DNA of 64,000 bases from Plectrocnemia conspersa (taxonomy: Eukaryota; Arthropoda; Insecta; Trichoptera; Polycentropodidae), in NCBI GenBank assembly GCA_009617715.1, contig VTFK01000008.1, positions 1,612,001 to 1,676,000 of the forward strand, in the 5' to 3' direction. Both the position numbers and the translations under genes were made by a program. The notes under the pieces are model-generated. The model worked only from the letters and a program-made list of their open reading frames with translations. It was not told where the DNA came from and searched no databases. Positions 1 to 12,600 of this stretch are shown here, piece by piece (position 1 is the stretch's first letter; each line of letters begins with the position of its first letter).

Positions 1-1090
1 GTGTAATGGGATTAAATCGGCATATCCAGTGGTAGTTTTGACCCAGATTTTTTTTGAGAACACACCGGCTGATGTGTGTAACATATCCATTCATCCATCC
101 AGCTTCCTCCATCCACCCTATTAATTCAAATGCCTGGGCGAAAAATATATAAAATGATAAAGATGCGAGAGAAGTAGTGCACTATCTCTCACCTCAACTT
201 TTTCCTCCCTTTATCTTACCTACAAACCTGTCCCACACCCCGTCGGGAACACCCCTCACACAGGCGCCACTGTACCTACATCCCTTGGCGGAAGGTAAAT
301 TTTACTGTGCTAGGGGTGAAAATAATTTTTAAATTACGTTTATTGCGAAAAATATAAATAGATTTATATTTATGTATAGCATATTCAACCATTTTAAATA
401 AAAAAGTTACATTAATAAAATTAAATGTATATACTAGAAAATAGTTTAAAATACATTAAACAATTTTTATATCTCCTACATATAATTTAAAAAAAATTAA
501 ATGCAAGAGATAATATTAAAAAAAATAAACTTCTGATTTTATGATATTAATATCATATCTATTTCTCAATTTTTTTTTCTGGAGCCACTTTTATATATTA
601 CATTTATTTTAACTTTATAAATGTACGTTAGAGATAATTTAAAATAAACACAAATCATCTTATTAAACCATTAAAATTACAACTTAAGTATAATTGTTCA
701 AGTATATTTAAATGACACAAATTCTTGCCAGAAATTTTCACTACTTTTAAGAAAATGGCACATTTGAAAGTACCTCACGATTACATTTAAAAAATAGTAC
801 TATGAAGCAATGGTTTAAATCATTGCTTTTACTGACCAAGATTAATAAAAAGCGTTTCTAGTAGAATTAACATTTGTAATAATAATTACATGTGTTTATC
901 AACTTTTATTTTTGTATGATTATTTAAAGTCGAGAGCAATGGTTAAAAATCGCGATAATATTAAGTGCTTTACAATAAAAGAGCTAATGTAGTTTTGTTG
1001 TATATAGTACTATTCATATTTTAAGTTAAAAATTAGTTCATCTCACACATAAATTTCATTAAAACACATTTACACTTAAGTGAAACCAAG
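1..1090. other. AT-rich intergenic DNA with a C/T-rich start
   Basis: The first 300 bases are comparatively GC-rich, with repeated CATCC/TCC pyrimidine words near 90-125 and 180-240. From about 310 onward the sequence is almost pure A/T with stop codons in all frames. I see no exon, no terminal repeats and no RNA gene here. Confidence 0.6.
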
Positions 1091-1099
1091 TAAAAATCA

Positions 1100-1650
1100 C
1101 TCGTTGACGCCGAATATATAAGAGCGTTATTTACGATCCGAGTCGAAACACAGCGAGTGAAAGAGTGAAGATATAAATTTTATTCCCGCAAATCTACCTT
1201 GGCACGGAACAAACTTCTCTTTCTAAATCTACCTATGAAATAAATACCTATACCTAACAAAAGTGCTCCACACCCGCAGATTTCATCGGCGGCGGCCGGC
1301 ATCCGAAAAGACCCAAACTTGGCACCACATCCAGTTGAATATGACCCTAAAGATACCTAGGGATAAGAGGTGGATTCGTCTGTATGGACTCCTCGCTTTT
1401 TTGGGAGATTTCTCTTTTTCGGGGCGACGCTAGGCGCCGGGAATCCTACCGTAGACATATTCACGGGGAAACTTGCTAACGCCACCGTGAAAAACTTTTC
1501 CCGTTTCAATCTTCTCAGATATATGTATTTCTGAAATACTCACCCGTTAATAACTATCGTTAATCTGGGGGTAGGGGCGTGAATTATCGCCGCGGGCGTT
1601 TTTAGTTACAATGCGAACGGATCTTTCGCTCATAACTAAGAATTATAACT
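1100..1650. promoter_or_regulatory. GC-richer island with TATA-like box, possible regulatory DNA
   Basis: This block stands out from its AT-rich surroundings by frequent CpG-containing words. At 1115-1122 there is TATATAAG, followed about 30 bases later by CpG-containing sequence that could hold a transcription start. No long reading frame follows in either direction. The composition would suit a promoter, a 5' untranslated exon or a conserved enhancer. Which of these is inference; the TATA-like word and the composition shift are what the sequence shows. Confidence 0.3.
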
Positions 1651-4600
1651 GGAAGGTTTTAACTTATATTTAATTAATCGCAACGATGCTACACCCACTC
1701 GACGAACATAGATCAAAACGCGAAAGTGGAAAAGTTCCCTCGGATTTTGGCCCTTATTATTATTTATCCCCTTGCTAAATAACGTGAAACGTGTAGACAA
1801 ACCGAGCGTCGTTTCAGGGTCGAGTTTAAACTTTGAAATGAAAAGTTTCATTGACATTAAATCCGAATTATAGCTGATAATAGATTAATTTAAATTTTAC
1901 TATTTATGAAGGAAATAAACATTCATTATATAGGGACTATTTTGCACTGTATCTATATAAAATATATTTTAAAAAATGATAGAAATATGTATTAACTATT
2001 TATTTAAATTTTATATTATCTAACTAAAAGTAAAGTAATTTATTTTATATTTATCATAAATCTGTATTTAAGTTATACTAATTATTTTATATAGCTAAAC
2101 ATAGTAATAAATAACTGCATCTTCAAAGTTCGCCTGATGTTTTAGATCTATATTATTAAGTAGCAGAATAAGCTTGAGAGTTTCAAACGATACAAACTTT
2201 TCTTGTTAACAAGTTAGAAAACGAATGAAATCGCCATTTTAGCAACTTTATTAGATAAAGGATTATAAATTTATTGATCCATAAAATCATTCTAAATGTA
2301 ACTTATTTAATAAGAATATGCAAAAAAAAACTAATAATTATAACAAAAAACAATATATACGTTAACAGACTCATAACAAAAATATAATCAAACTTTAAGT
2401 AACATACATATATATGTATATGCATAAATAATTAATCATCACTTTTTCAATTATAAAAATCTAATCTACTTAAATCTCCATATCACTATATATTATAATA
2501 TGTATTAAATAAATCATATAAATGTATTAAATAAATTTTAAAAAATTTTCAAAGCAAAATAGTCTTAGGGAAAATTTATTTAAAGGGAGAAATTTTAATG
2601 AGAGATCAGTATGTAATTTTTTACATAAATTGTAATATTTTATTTTCATGGTAAAAAAAATATTGTAGACAATATGTAATATATACATACATATGTATAC
2701 TAAAAAATACAATTTCAAAACATAATACAATTTTATAATATATACATATGTATATAATATGTATAAAAATATTATAAGAATATTTAACCCAAAAATATTT
2801 TTTTAATAAGTGCTAAATATAGCTAGATAATAATATTATTGTCCCATATACTAATTTAAGATTAAAAAATAAGCATATATAATTGTATATATATACTACT
2901 ATTGTATATACAGGAGCTCATAATGCAAGCGATTATTTCAAATATTCACATAAGTGGTCATCTTGAAAATGTTGAATTATAAGAGGTTGTATAGATATAC
3001 ATATAATAATTATTGAAATAAGAGGTTCGCCTTGACCCAATAAACGTGTATGAGTGGGACGAAACGGTACAAGATACGAACAGATAAAATCTCACCGAAA
3101 CGATTTCGCTCAACGACCATCTAATGGTTAGATTCAATTAAAAAATTATATTATATGAGACGATTAAATTCTAAGCATTTTTTGCACATACTCATAAGTG
3201 GAATCTTTAGTAGTCATCTTGTTAAAGTCACCTTGATCTTAAGCAGCTCATTGCATACATTTTCCATGTATATTTAATCAAGAAATGATTTAAATAGATG
3301 TTTAAAAAAATAAATTTATGTTAAATAAACAGAGGCTCTGTTAATTAAACCCATATTAATTGTATTTGTGTGTTAGAAGAAAGATTTATACAGAGAGAAT
3401 TCTGGATAGCTGCTTGTGATTATATATTTCAATATACAGTGTGTATCATATATTTTTTTAAGATTAAAATAAATTATATAATATAAACATATCCCATGTT
3501 TCAGGTTCGTGTTGCCACGATTCAAGCCTGTCGCCGACATTATTTGACTAATGGGTGTTACTCCGAATCCTGATCGATTCATGGCAATTCGAAGTGAATA
3601 ATTCATTGGATTTTCTTACGGCCCTTATTACAGTTTAAAACATTCGTGAGAAACTGCGGTCGGTTCGTGCCACGCCAAGTCCACTGGTGTATATATCTAT
3701 GTATCTACGTATATTATTATACATACATGCTGCACAAAAAATCGCATCAAACGGGAAATCCAGTAGTCTAAAAGTTAACATTTATTATTCAAAGCCCGAA
3801 TTGCATGTTTTACCCTAATCGACCGTTTAACTGTTGCGAATGCATTTATAATGTAAATGTTTTATTCAGGGCGAGGATCGTTTGATTGATTTGTCAAAAT
3901 TATATTACTAACACAGAATTAAGCGGTAATATATTTTAATTTCAGATACTTTTATAATATCGATTCGCCTTAATTACAGCTATAATGCATACTAATCAAG
4001 ATACTACATATACCATTACAGGTAGAAAATATCTTTATATATTGATTGTGACATAATATGCATCTTAAATTCACATTTAATGATAATAATAAATTTAAAA
4101 AATGTATTAAAATCTATATGGTAAATTATAAAATAACAATATATGATACATATTTAAAATTCCTATAATTAATTAATATAATATTTATCTAATCCTTTTA
4201 AATATTTCTCAAATAAAGTTACTTTCAATTGTGCTTTGAGTAGTAAATATCAAAATAATTGTTATAAAAAAACGAATGCAAAAAGCCTGTTTATGTAAAA
4301 TTAGCGATTTAAATAATGTTGTTCATTAAAATCCTAAAATTAATTATAAGTTAAATAGATAGTGTTTTGAATTAGGATGGCTTTTAAGTGATATATCTGA
4401 CCAATGCTACAGACAAGCAAAGAAAAAAAGATGTGAGTAATTCATCAACGTTTTAATACTATACTCTATTTGCGTTAACACGGTCAGTTCGAGGCTTACG
4501 CACACGATACATATATACGTTCGATATACTTATCATCACTTCTGTTTATAATTTTTATTGTGTATTGTATTATAGCTAATAACACTAAAAAATAAAATAC

Positions 4601-5420
4601 AACTATTATATATTAGTGTTTTTAATTTTTTTTAAGTAAGATATTCAATAGAAAATAAATAAACAAAGATTTAAAAAACATGAAGTGTAATGATCTATTG
4701 AGATTCTCTTGTGACAAATTTGTAAATTAATGGCAATGCTTAAAAAAGTACTTAACAATCTCCAGAGTGCCGCAAAGATCAATGACATAAACACGTTTTA
4801 TTATTATATGCAAACAATTCAAAATAGTAAATATTCACTATATCAATTACCATTTTTTAACTATACAGAATCATTTAAATTTATAGTGAAAATGAGCTTC
4901 GGGAAATAATCTAGAATTTATAAATGTCATGTTGTAAAATTGACCAAATTTCCTAACAAACAAAAAAATGATCCTGGCATTTTATTTAATTTCGCATTTA
5001 TAATTTACACCATAAAAATAATATGAATGATTTTTATTTGCATATAGTATTACGATATGGATTTTTAAGTATATATTTGTACAAGATACTGATGAGGCAA
5101 CACGCATTGTCATTTTATACCTGCTGCAGTTTTTTTGCCTTGAAACACGCTCGTGCATTTAGAGCTTTGTGAAATCAAGCACACTTTTGAATTCGCTTTT
5201 TAACAAAAACTTTTCTTATTTCAAACATGTAGTTAAATAGATTTAATTTTGTGCATTTTATATTTTAATATTGCACTTGAATACATAAATATATTTATTA
5301 GAGGTCCGCGCTTTTTTTGTTTTAGCGTGAAACGAGTTCAAAAAAGTTTGTAGACCACTACAACTACTATACACGTTTAAGCACTTGTGTGCGGTAAATC
5401 CTGTTTAAGAGCGCGAAAAT
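1651..5420. other. AT desert, no gene seen
   Basis: This is long A/T-dominated sequence with short palindromic TATA/ATAT words, for example around 2400-2430 and 2680-2770. Two slightly more balanced patches lie at 3000-3130 and 3500-3690. The second contains a minus-strand open frame of moderate composition that I could not support as an exon. No terminal repeats or transposase motifs were recognised. Confidence 0.55.
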
Positions 5421-5429
5421 TGGCGATTT

Positions 5430-6030
5430 TAATTTTTTGGCTCCCCAGGGTGGGGGGAGGAGAATTCCGAAGACACGAGGTTTAATTTGAGCGTTCATCA
5501 TAACTGTCGGAAGCGCTGGCCCCCTGACAGCCGCCGCCTAGGAAGTCACCGCCGGGGCAGGAGGATCCGCTGTGGGCGAGAGGAGAGAGCCCGCGCTAAA
5601 ATTATGCTGTCAACGCAAGTGACAAATCGAATTACGCAAGTTGCTGAAAGATTACGAAGAATGTCTCCTCAGCAAGCGTTATTTAGCATATTAGATGGCG
5701 GCGTGACTGGTAGTCGAGCAATTTTCCTGACACGTTGCGGAGGATCCTCGATCTTTCAAATTAACTTTACAAGCGAGCGGCGCTCCCTCTTCGCTCCAAC
5801 ACCTGTCAAATGTGTACGAAAGGGGGGACGAATTAACCTAATCAACTAAATCGCTGTTAAGCACGCGGACGGCGACGAGGCGAACATAACTGATGCAGAC
5901 GGACAAAAAGTGACAGAGTGGCGACGATTTGTCGAAAATTGCGCCCACGCTAATTGCGTTAACTCGTTTCGTGTAATAAATTCAATCGAATGACTTAAGA
6001 TTTTATGATTCAAAATGCCGCAACACACCT
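5430..6030. promoter_or_regulatory. GC-richer island
   Basis: The block contains G-runs near 5450-5460, GCCGCC words near 5530, and dense CpG, set between AT-rich flanks. It could be a promoter with a first exon, or a conserved non-coding element. An ATG-initiated 81-codon frame sits inside it and is listed separately. No TATA box is obvious immediately upstream. Confidence 0.35.
5604..5849 (+). CDS. possible small ORF, 81 codons, product unknown
   Basis: The frame starts at a true ATG (5604) and runs 81 codons to TAA at 5847. The first 35 or so residues have a plausible protein character, with an Arg/Gln/Ala/Leu-rich stretch that could form an amphipathic helix (MSPQQALFSILDGG around residues 20-33). 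After that the composition drifts toward Ser/Arg/Pro, typical of chance reading of GC-rich DNA. A GTAGTC that could act as a splice donor follows the better part near 5710. I do not recognise the protein. It may be a first coding exon or a chance frame in a CpG-containing island. Confidence 0.2.
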   Translation: MLSTQVTNRITQVAERLRRMSPQQALFSILDGGVTGSRAIFLTRCGGSSIFQINFTSERRSLFAPTPVKCVRKGGRINLIN

Positions 6031-8110
6031 TTCGAGTACTTTAGTACTTAATTGTTTGTAACAATTAGGTTATATGAGATAAATCGACGAAATATGTAAG
6101 CACTTACGCAAGTGGTTGTCATAAAGAGCGAGTCAGCGGCAACTACGAAGACATGAGCGACGCGCGGAAGTTAAGTTGATCAGGACATTATTCCACTTTA
6201 GTAGATTATATATACAAATAAAAGCTCAACAATAATGACAACTTTAGAGTCGTTCAATTCAGTTCGCCCTCTGCGTTTTAAGCAACAATGCGTAACGGGA
6301 CTAAGGTACATTAATATCTTCCTTAGTGTTACAATGTTTTATATTGTATGTATGTAGTATATAGAAAAGTATATAGTTTTTTATTTAAAATCTACATATG
6401 TTTGTGGAGATAAAAAAACGTGTACTTTTCAAGCGGTCTTATTTGAATAACCATTAATAAAATTTATCCACATATATTCTACAATACATTCCTAACCAAT
6501 TTCGTACAATTTTTATATTGCTATTAATCCACCGCTGTAACGTAAAACTCGTCAGTCCAAAGTGTTAACAGCATGTATAACAATATTTCAGTGTTGTCAC
6601 AGGTACAGTTTTTTATTTCTATGATATAATATTAAATTTATACCACTTATTAAAGTGTTTCATTATATTCTTATTCAATTTTTAAATAGCATGTTCATTA
6701 ATGTTTTAAACCTGTTAAAATGACAGATTGCAACGCAATGTGCAGAAAAGTCTTTAAGTTGCGTATTTAAGCTTTGAATAATTGATTTATAAATACCAAC
6801 GCGTATTCGTTAAACGTATAAAATTATTTTAATACGCAAGCACATAAAATCGTTACATTGTGTATACTAAAAAGGGAAAATTGGTTCTAACCAGTTTTGA
6901 AAGCCGAGGGGGATGCTGTGAATATATTTTGAATCACATAAAATCAGAGTGCCAAATAGCAGGGTTTTAAAAATAGAACGATAAAAACGACTTAATTTCA
7001 GTATTTACGATTCGCAATATACCTAACTGATCAATCAAAAATTGGCAATACGTGAGCGATCTTAGGCGTTCAGGATAAATTTAGCTCTTTGTTCGAATCG
7101 AACCACTTCTGGAATTAATATTAGGCGCAGGTTAAGTCGCAAATTCTATATATTACACAAACGCATGTAGATGTGCTCTTTATGTATATATGGAAGTTCT
7201 GACAAATGACAAGAACGAAACCGGGAAGCAAAAGTGAGTATTTAACCTGATTACGACGAGAGTGATTTGTGTTATAGAAAGCCGGGGGTTGCCAAGAAAC
7301 CGTACAAATGGCAGTCATTCCAACAAAGAGGCAAGCTTTTTCCAAAGCAAATTAGGATAACTGTGTAAGTAGTTCTGTCTCGAGTTTATTGATAGAGACG
7401 AGCGCGGGGGATTTTTCGACTAATATTATTAGCTTTGAGACATGTACCTGTGCGGTTAAAATTTGTATCGTGTTTCGCTATAATTAGCGCTAATTGTATA
7501 GTTTTCCGCATTGAATCGAATCACGTTTGAGTGAGCAAATTGGTATTGGAAGTCTGGGTTGCATTGTGTGTAGTCGAGTGATATATTAATTTAGTCAAAT
7601 TTATTATATACAAAGATATACGATGTTTCTAAAATTACTATCTCTTAGGTAAAAATATTCCGGCTTTGTAGTAATATTCACGATAAAATGCATTAAGATT
7701 CATGAACGTATTATAATAACAAGCCTTTACTTTAATTTTTCTTAAAATGCCGTCACCATATAAGATAATAGGCGACTTAAAATATAACAGTATGCGTTAC
7801 ACAGAAAGCTTATTTGAAATTAATTAAAACTTAATGACATCACAAATGCATTTTATTATACATATAATAGATTTTTTAGACAGTGTTTCTATTGAAATTT
7901 AGAGTAACATTCCTACAGAAGCTTGACATAAATTAGTAACCACAACTAGTATTAAAGCAGAAAAATGATATAACCACAAGCTATTTATAAATCGTATAAA
8001 ACAAAGGTGATTAAATATAATAAATACATATTTACAATAATAATTAAACACTTCTGCAATTATTTGCAATAAAAATACGAGAAAACGATTCAAGTGAAAT
8101 ATTATAAATT
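6031..8110. other. AT-rich intergenic DNA
   Basis: This is mostly A/T-rich sequence with one more balanced patch at about 7020-7570. That patch carries only short frames on both strands, without convincing splice sites. No repeat ends or RNA genes were recognised. Confidence 0.55.
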
Positions 8111-8113
8111 TAA

Positions 8114-8276
8114 CGCGTACCGTGAGATACTTTCCCTTTCGCTCGCTCGCGTGTTATAGTGACGAGAGTGAGAGATAATAGCGTGCGTTACATGCGTACC
8201 GCACGCACTTATCTCTCACTCACTCTTGTCACTTAGCACGCGAGCGAGCGAAAGGGAAAGTATTTCACAATACGCG
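8114..8276. repeat. 163-bp near-perfect inverted repeat (hairpin, MITE-like)
   Basis: Two arms of about 80 bases face each other across a very short centre near 8190-8197. Both arms contain the same 20 bases, CTTTCCCTTTCGCTCGCTCG, read inward from each end. The outer ends match as CGCGTA (8114-8119) and TACGCG (8271-8276). There are only a few mismatches and one small insertion. The CpG-rich composition is unlike the AT-rich flanks. A fold-back element of this type is usually a palindromic miniature transposon. A clear target-site duplication was not found, although TTAA occurs close to both ends. If transcribed it would give a long double-stranded hairpin RNA. Confidence 0.8.
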
Positions 8277-8463
8277 CCATGTATTAATGAAGTGTGCCAA
8301 TTATTTTTAAAACAAAATCGACTATATCTTAAATACGAAATTTTATTGTTACAATTCAGCATTTAGAATTGAAATTTAAATATTTAATAATAAATCTAAA
8401 TATTGTATATCATTTATAAATAGGTTTAAAACTTAGCTAGATAATAATAAATTAAGCATTGTA

Positions 8464-8560
8464 CAGTGAAATCTCAATATAGCGAAGCTCACGGAACCAA
8501 TGAATATATTACGGTATACTGAAAATTCATTATATTGAATGTAAGGAAGATGATATATTT
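8464..8560 (+). mobile_element. pogo/Tigger-type terminal repeat fragment
   Basis: Directly after a TA dinucleotide (8462-8463) the sequence reads CAGTGAAATCTCAATATAGC. This resembles the CAGTG-AACCTC-type ends of pogo/Tigger elements, and the following GAA-CTCACGGAACC words fit the same pattern. The matching opposite end was not found nearby, so this is probably one end of an element that has been truncated or lost its other half. Confidence 0.4.
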
Positions 8561-9201
8561 TTTTTAATTACCATATTACTACAGCATCAAAATAATTTCT
8601 TATAATAAAAATTATTTTTAAGGTTGAAAAAAATATTTTGAATAAATTTTGAAATTTTATTCTGAAACTTTATAATTTATAAAATATTTAAAGGTTATAC
8701 AATTTTGTGTAGTTTCCTTTCGAAGGCGTCAGTAAGAGGGAGTTTTACAACACTATGTGTTTAATAGTTGGTTGCTATTGAATAGTACTTGTTTTGAAAC
8801 TTTGCCCCTTTTTCTTAGAAGTGATTTTTCAAGCGAAATTTAAAAAATTCTCTGAAAACTATAACTTTAAATTGCCAACGTTCGCCAAAATTTAGGTAAC
8901 CCGTTCTCAAGCGCGCCTAAAACCGGGGACTTCCCTTTCAAATTTGCTTACATGTGACAGTTCTTGTCATCTGGCAAATGCTCGATGCGCCCATTTCTGT
9001 GCAATTAAATAAACAGTGAAATATGTTATAATCACGACGTTTTTCTTACAAAGTGTCAATTGAAGATGATTCAAAGTAATGTAGCAATTGAAATTAAGGA
9101 CAATATAATCAAAACTATAAATTATGAGTGTGCCAGTAAGTGTTTGGTTATATGAATAATATATCACGGTTATTCTAACAAAATTACCATTTACTTTCCA
9201 G

Positions 9202-9776
9202 GATCTAATATTAAAAGAGAAAAGCGGTGATTGCGCAATTAAAGGTATACATACCAAAGCTAATTAAACATATTACAATACTATTAATAATGAAAAATCT
9301 CGTATTAGTGTAAACAAAAAGTTATTTTTGTCCCACTATATAGTATCGTTTTCAGATAATTTCCAGAAGCAATGATAGATCTAATAACATATACGTATGA
9401 CAAACAATTAATATATGACATATTGCGACAATTTTAAAGAAGATGAAGAGTTGCCATTCTACGTGTTTAATCCTCTACGGTAATTTCCGTCAATTTTGTC
9501 GCTCGTTGTCGATTAAATTTAATTTATGGATTATATTAGTAGTAATGTGTTCAAAGTATACTCTCGATTAGATTGTTATTGTTTTTAATTATTTTTCAGA
9601 AGCAATGATGGAACAATTTGATGACCTATATGGCTACAACGTAGAATTGGTATATATATAAGCAAAGAGTGAATCTTCTCATGTTGAAGTCACTGTCAGC
9701 AAGTATTATCTTTTTATAAAGAACATACTACATAAGTTTGATGCAACTGAATATCTTGAATTTGGATATTCCTAAA
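9202..9776 (+). pseudogene. exon-like remnants of an unknown gene
   Basis: Three segments have splice-like borders on the plus strand. Segment 9202-9244 follows TTTACTTTCCAG and ends at AAAG|GTATAC. Segment 9367 onward follows TTTCCAG. Segment 9600-9776 follows TTATTTTTCAG. The second and third both begin with AAGCAATGAT and, in phase 1, both start Glu-Ala-Met. The last stays in one frame for 58 codons with a single internal TAA at 9659 and contains SSHVEVTVSKYYLFIKN. The repeated acceptor-plus-start suggests alternative or duplicated exons, and the internal stop suggests decay unless the GT at 9650 is used as donor. I do not recognise the protein. Chance in AT-rich DNA cannot be excluded. 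Confidence 0.3.
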
Positions 9777-10165
9777 GAGGAATGATGGCACAGAACAAAA
9801 TATTGAATTAAAACCATGACCTATACATATTTTGCCACATCAGAATTAAAAATAACCCACACTCAGATATTTTGGCTATGGATTATTCCAGGTATGCAAT
9901 CACATATTTATAATCATTGTAAAAAGTCGTTTATTAGATAACATCCAAGAAACTACACGTTTATAAGCTTTCCGTTGGCTGATATATATAGCGTTCTGAC
10001 TGCGACAGCGCCGATTTAATCGACATTAACTTACAATCCTCATACATACTAAAGATATATTACACGTTCACGTTTAAAACGTATCTGGTTTATTTTCAAT
10101 TCTCAAAATCAAACGTATATGTGCATTAAATCGGAAGCAATGATAATGTTTATGTAATATAAAAG

Positions 10166-10545
10166 GAAAAACTCACTTTTCGGCCTCGGAGCCCGGCGAC
10201 GGGAATTCAAAATTTGAAGATTTCATTAGAAAGATTGTTTTATGTTTTTTTATGTTATTTAATCAATGTATTCTTTTTATCCTAAAGACATTATGTTTAT
10301 ATATTTATTTTCATAGTTTTAACACACCTAGTTAATTTGCAATCCGATTATTAATAAAAAGAAAAACTCACTTTTCGGCCTCGGAGTCCGTCGCCGGGAA
10401 TTCAAAATTTGAAGATTTCATTAGAAGATTGTTTTATGATTGTTTATCTAGTTTAATCAATGTATTCTTCTAATCCTCACACATATTATGTATATATTTA
10501 ATTTTCATGGTTATAACACACCTAGTTAATTTGCAATCCAATTAT
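10166..10545 (+). repeat. tandem duplication, two units of about 190 bp
   Basis: The units lie at 10166-10360 and 10361-10545. Both begin GAAAAACTCACTTTTCGGCC and continue with a CGGAG-CCG-CG-CGGGAATTC segment. Both share the later words TTTGAAGATTTCATTAGA and ACACACCTAGTTAATTTGCA. Differences are substitutions and small indels, so the duplication is not recent. No coding potential is visible. It could be a local duplication or two units of a longer satellite. Confidence 0.85.
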
Positions 10546-11140
10546 ATTCAGTCAAATGACGTATTAATGAAAATTTTTGTCGCGTAGCAAAATTTTATTA
10601 TTAAATATAATAATTATTTAAAACTGTTGTCACGGTACCGTCGGCTATTTTGTTTTATATTTGAATGTTTATTTTTTTATTGGTCGAAACAAAAGAAAGC
10701 AATAAAGCAAATTTTATTTTTATTATTATTATAATTAAATATATTTCTTTTGTTTACACCGTTCATACAAAGCGATACGATTTACAGAGTAGAGAATTGA
10801 ACGGAAAATGTTCATTTTAAAATTAGCGCGTCCGGAAGCGGCTTAGAACAATTATATTATAGAAGATAAGATGTTTTAACATAATCATACAGAATTCTTA
10901 TATTAACTTTTTTTAAATCATATCAATCCAAGAGCAAGGCGATCCTTGATCCTTTTATTAAGAAATTTCTGGTGAAAAAAAACCTCTAGAAAGCTCCTAT
11001 ACATTTTCGTAATCAGCCGATTCCTACGCGATACGGTTTTATTAATTTGATTATTAATGTAGTTCTTAGATTAACAAAGTAAAGATAATCCTCAAGAAGA
11101 AACAAAATCTCAGTAGTAATTCTTCTGGGAGCTACCCAAG
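10546..11140. other. AT-rich spacer
   Basis: I see no gene, repeat end or RNA in this stretch. It lies between the tandem duplication and the next GC-richer island. Confidence 0.55.
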
Positions 11141-11179
11141 TGGTTAATTATGAAAGATCAAGATTTATAAATTGTAGCG

Positions 11180-11460
11180 AATCACTTAATTTACAACATT
11201 GGTACACCAAGGGTACACGTGTGGCGAAATCTCCGTTGCGTCCCGCACGTAATTGAAAGTGAAAGGTTAGGGGTGTTCGCCGGTGCGATGGGGTGGCTTT
11301 TTTCACTTTGTGGGTGTATGTAGGGTGTGCGGGGGAGGTTTGGGGAGTCGTTAGGCGCCGGTGAGCGTTGCCGGTGACACGGCGACAATTTACAGCCGCG
11401 TCGCGGGCGCCAACTTCCCCCCTCACCTCGCCGCCTCCTCCCGCCCGCAAACTTTCAAAA
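11180..11460. promoter_or_regulatory. GC-rich island
   Basis: This is among the most GC-rich sequences in the window. It contains G-runs at 11280-11350 and a C-rich tract at 11410-11450, and both strands have short open frames as expected for such DNA. The composition suits a CpG-containing promoter or conserved non-coding element. No TATA box or recognisable exon was found. Confidence 0.3.
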
Positions 11461-12170
11461 GTTACACAGCTTTAAAGCTAAGTGACCGAACTGTTCTGTA
11501 TCGATGACTGGGCGATTCCAGCTACATAAAGATGTCAATTATTCGCTAGGTGATGAATGGTGGTTTTATATCGGTTTGTATCATGGGAAAGTTTCGTCAT
11601 TACATGGACGCTACTAATGCAAGTAAAAATCACGAATAAACGAGTATATCTTACTGGGCTGAACAATAAATTATTACATAAATGTTTATTTTAAAAAATT
11701 AAAACACTAAAGTGAACAAAATAAAAATGTTAATGCACAAATCAAGATTTAATTTTTTTTTAATATATTAATGTCAATAAATGTATTTATAAATAAATGT
11801 TTTTGTATATTTTAAATGCAAATTTCTTATTGGATCATCTTACATAATTAAGCATTTTTTATTATAAAACGATTGTGGGCATTACTGACGTCATTTTTAT
11901 TGTTTAAATTATGAGTTTTAGCATTTACTTTAAAAAAATCAAATTAAGCTTTTACTTTTTAACCCCATAGGAATTCAATCTATTGTTTTATTTACTTTAT
12001 AAAAAAATCTTAAACAAACGCAAACAAAACATTCATAATGATATTTCTTAAATGCGACTTTTCTTTATAAATTATTTCTTTAGAAGGATTCTTTGAATAA
12101 ATATTACCATTTGTTACATATATTTTTGTTGTCGAAAAAAATTGTTGCGGGTTTGATGTCTTCTCGCTCA
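11461..12170. other. AT-rich spacer
   Basis: A/T-dominated sequence separates two GC-richer islands. I see nothing supportable in it. Confidence 0.55.
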
Positions 12171-12179
12171 TTCATATCT

Positions 12180-12600
12180 TAATTTACACGTGATCGTAAA
12201 ACGTTACGATTGCTATTACGCCTCGTAAAAAATCAATTCTCTTTTGTGTGTGGGTACCTGTTTTATACTTTGTCCGATTTTTTTGTTGTATCTTATGGTC
12301 GATTTTCAGACAAAAAAGACCCGTTTCGCTTCCGGGATTTTATTAATAATCGTACCTGATTTTAGTTTTATCGCAGCGGAATTCTTCACAGATCCGTTTG
12401 CATATCTGATGAGATCCAATGCGATATGCCATATAATAAAAGTTTCCACGTGGCGTGTGCGGTTGGCGCCGTCCCAGATGCAATTGGCTGGCGAGCTTTC
12501 GAGTGATACCTCACGTCAAAAAGCTCACGATTATACATAAAGCATGACAGGTCATAAATAGTCACCGTCGATATTTTGTCAAAGCTCCGTTCGAGTTATA
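12180..12600. promoter_or_regulatory. balanced-composition island, possible conserved regulatory DNA
   Basis: Sequence complexity is higher than in the flanks, with words such as TTTGCATATCTGATGAGATC (12397-12416) and GCGTGTGCGGTTGGCGCC. A plus-strand frame of about 98 codons crosses it, but its reading is not protein-like at the start and no splice sites frame it. A non-coding regulatory block is the simpler reading. This is inference from composition only. Confidence 0.25.

Noticed and set aside
3373..3606. Minus-strand frame with a fairly balanced first 40 residues
   Set aside because: The latter half is chance AT-type composition and I could not find a convincing donor between the halves.
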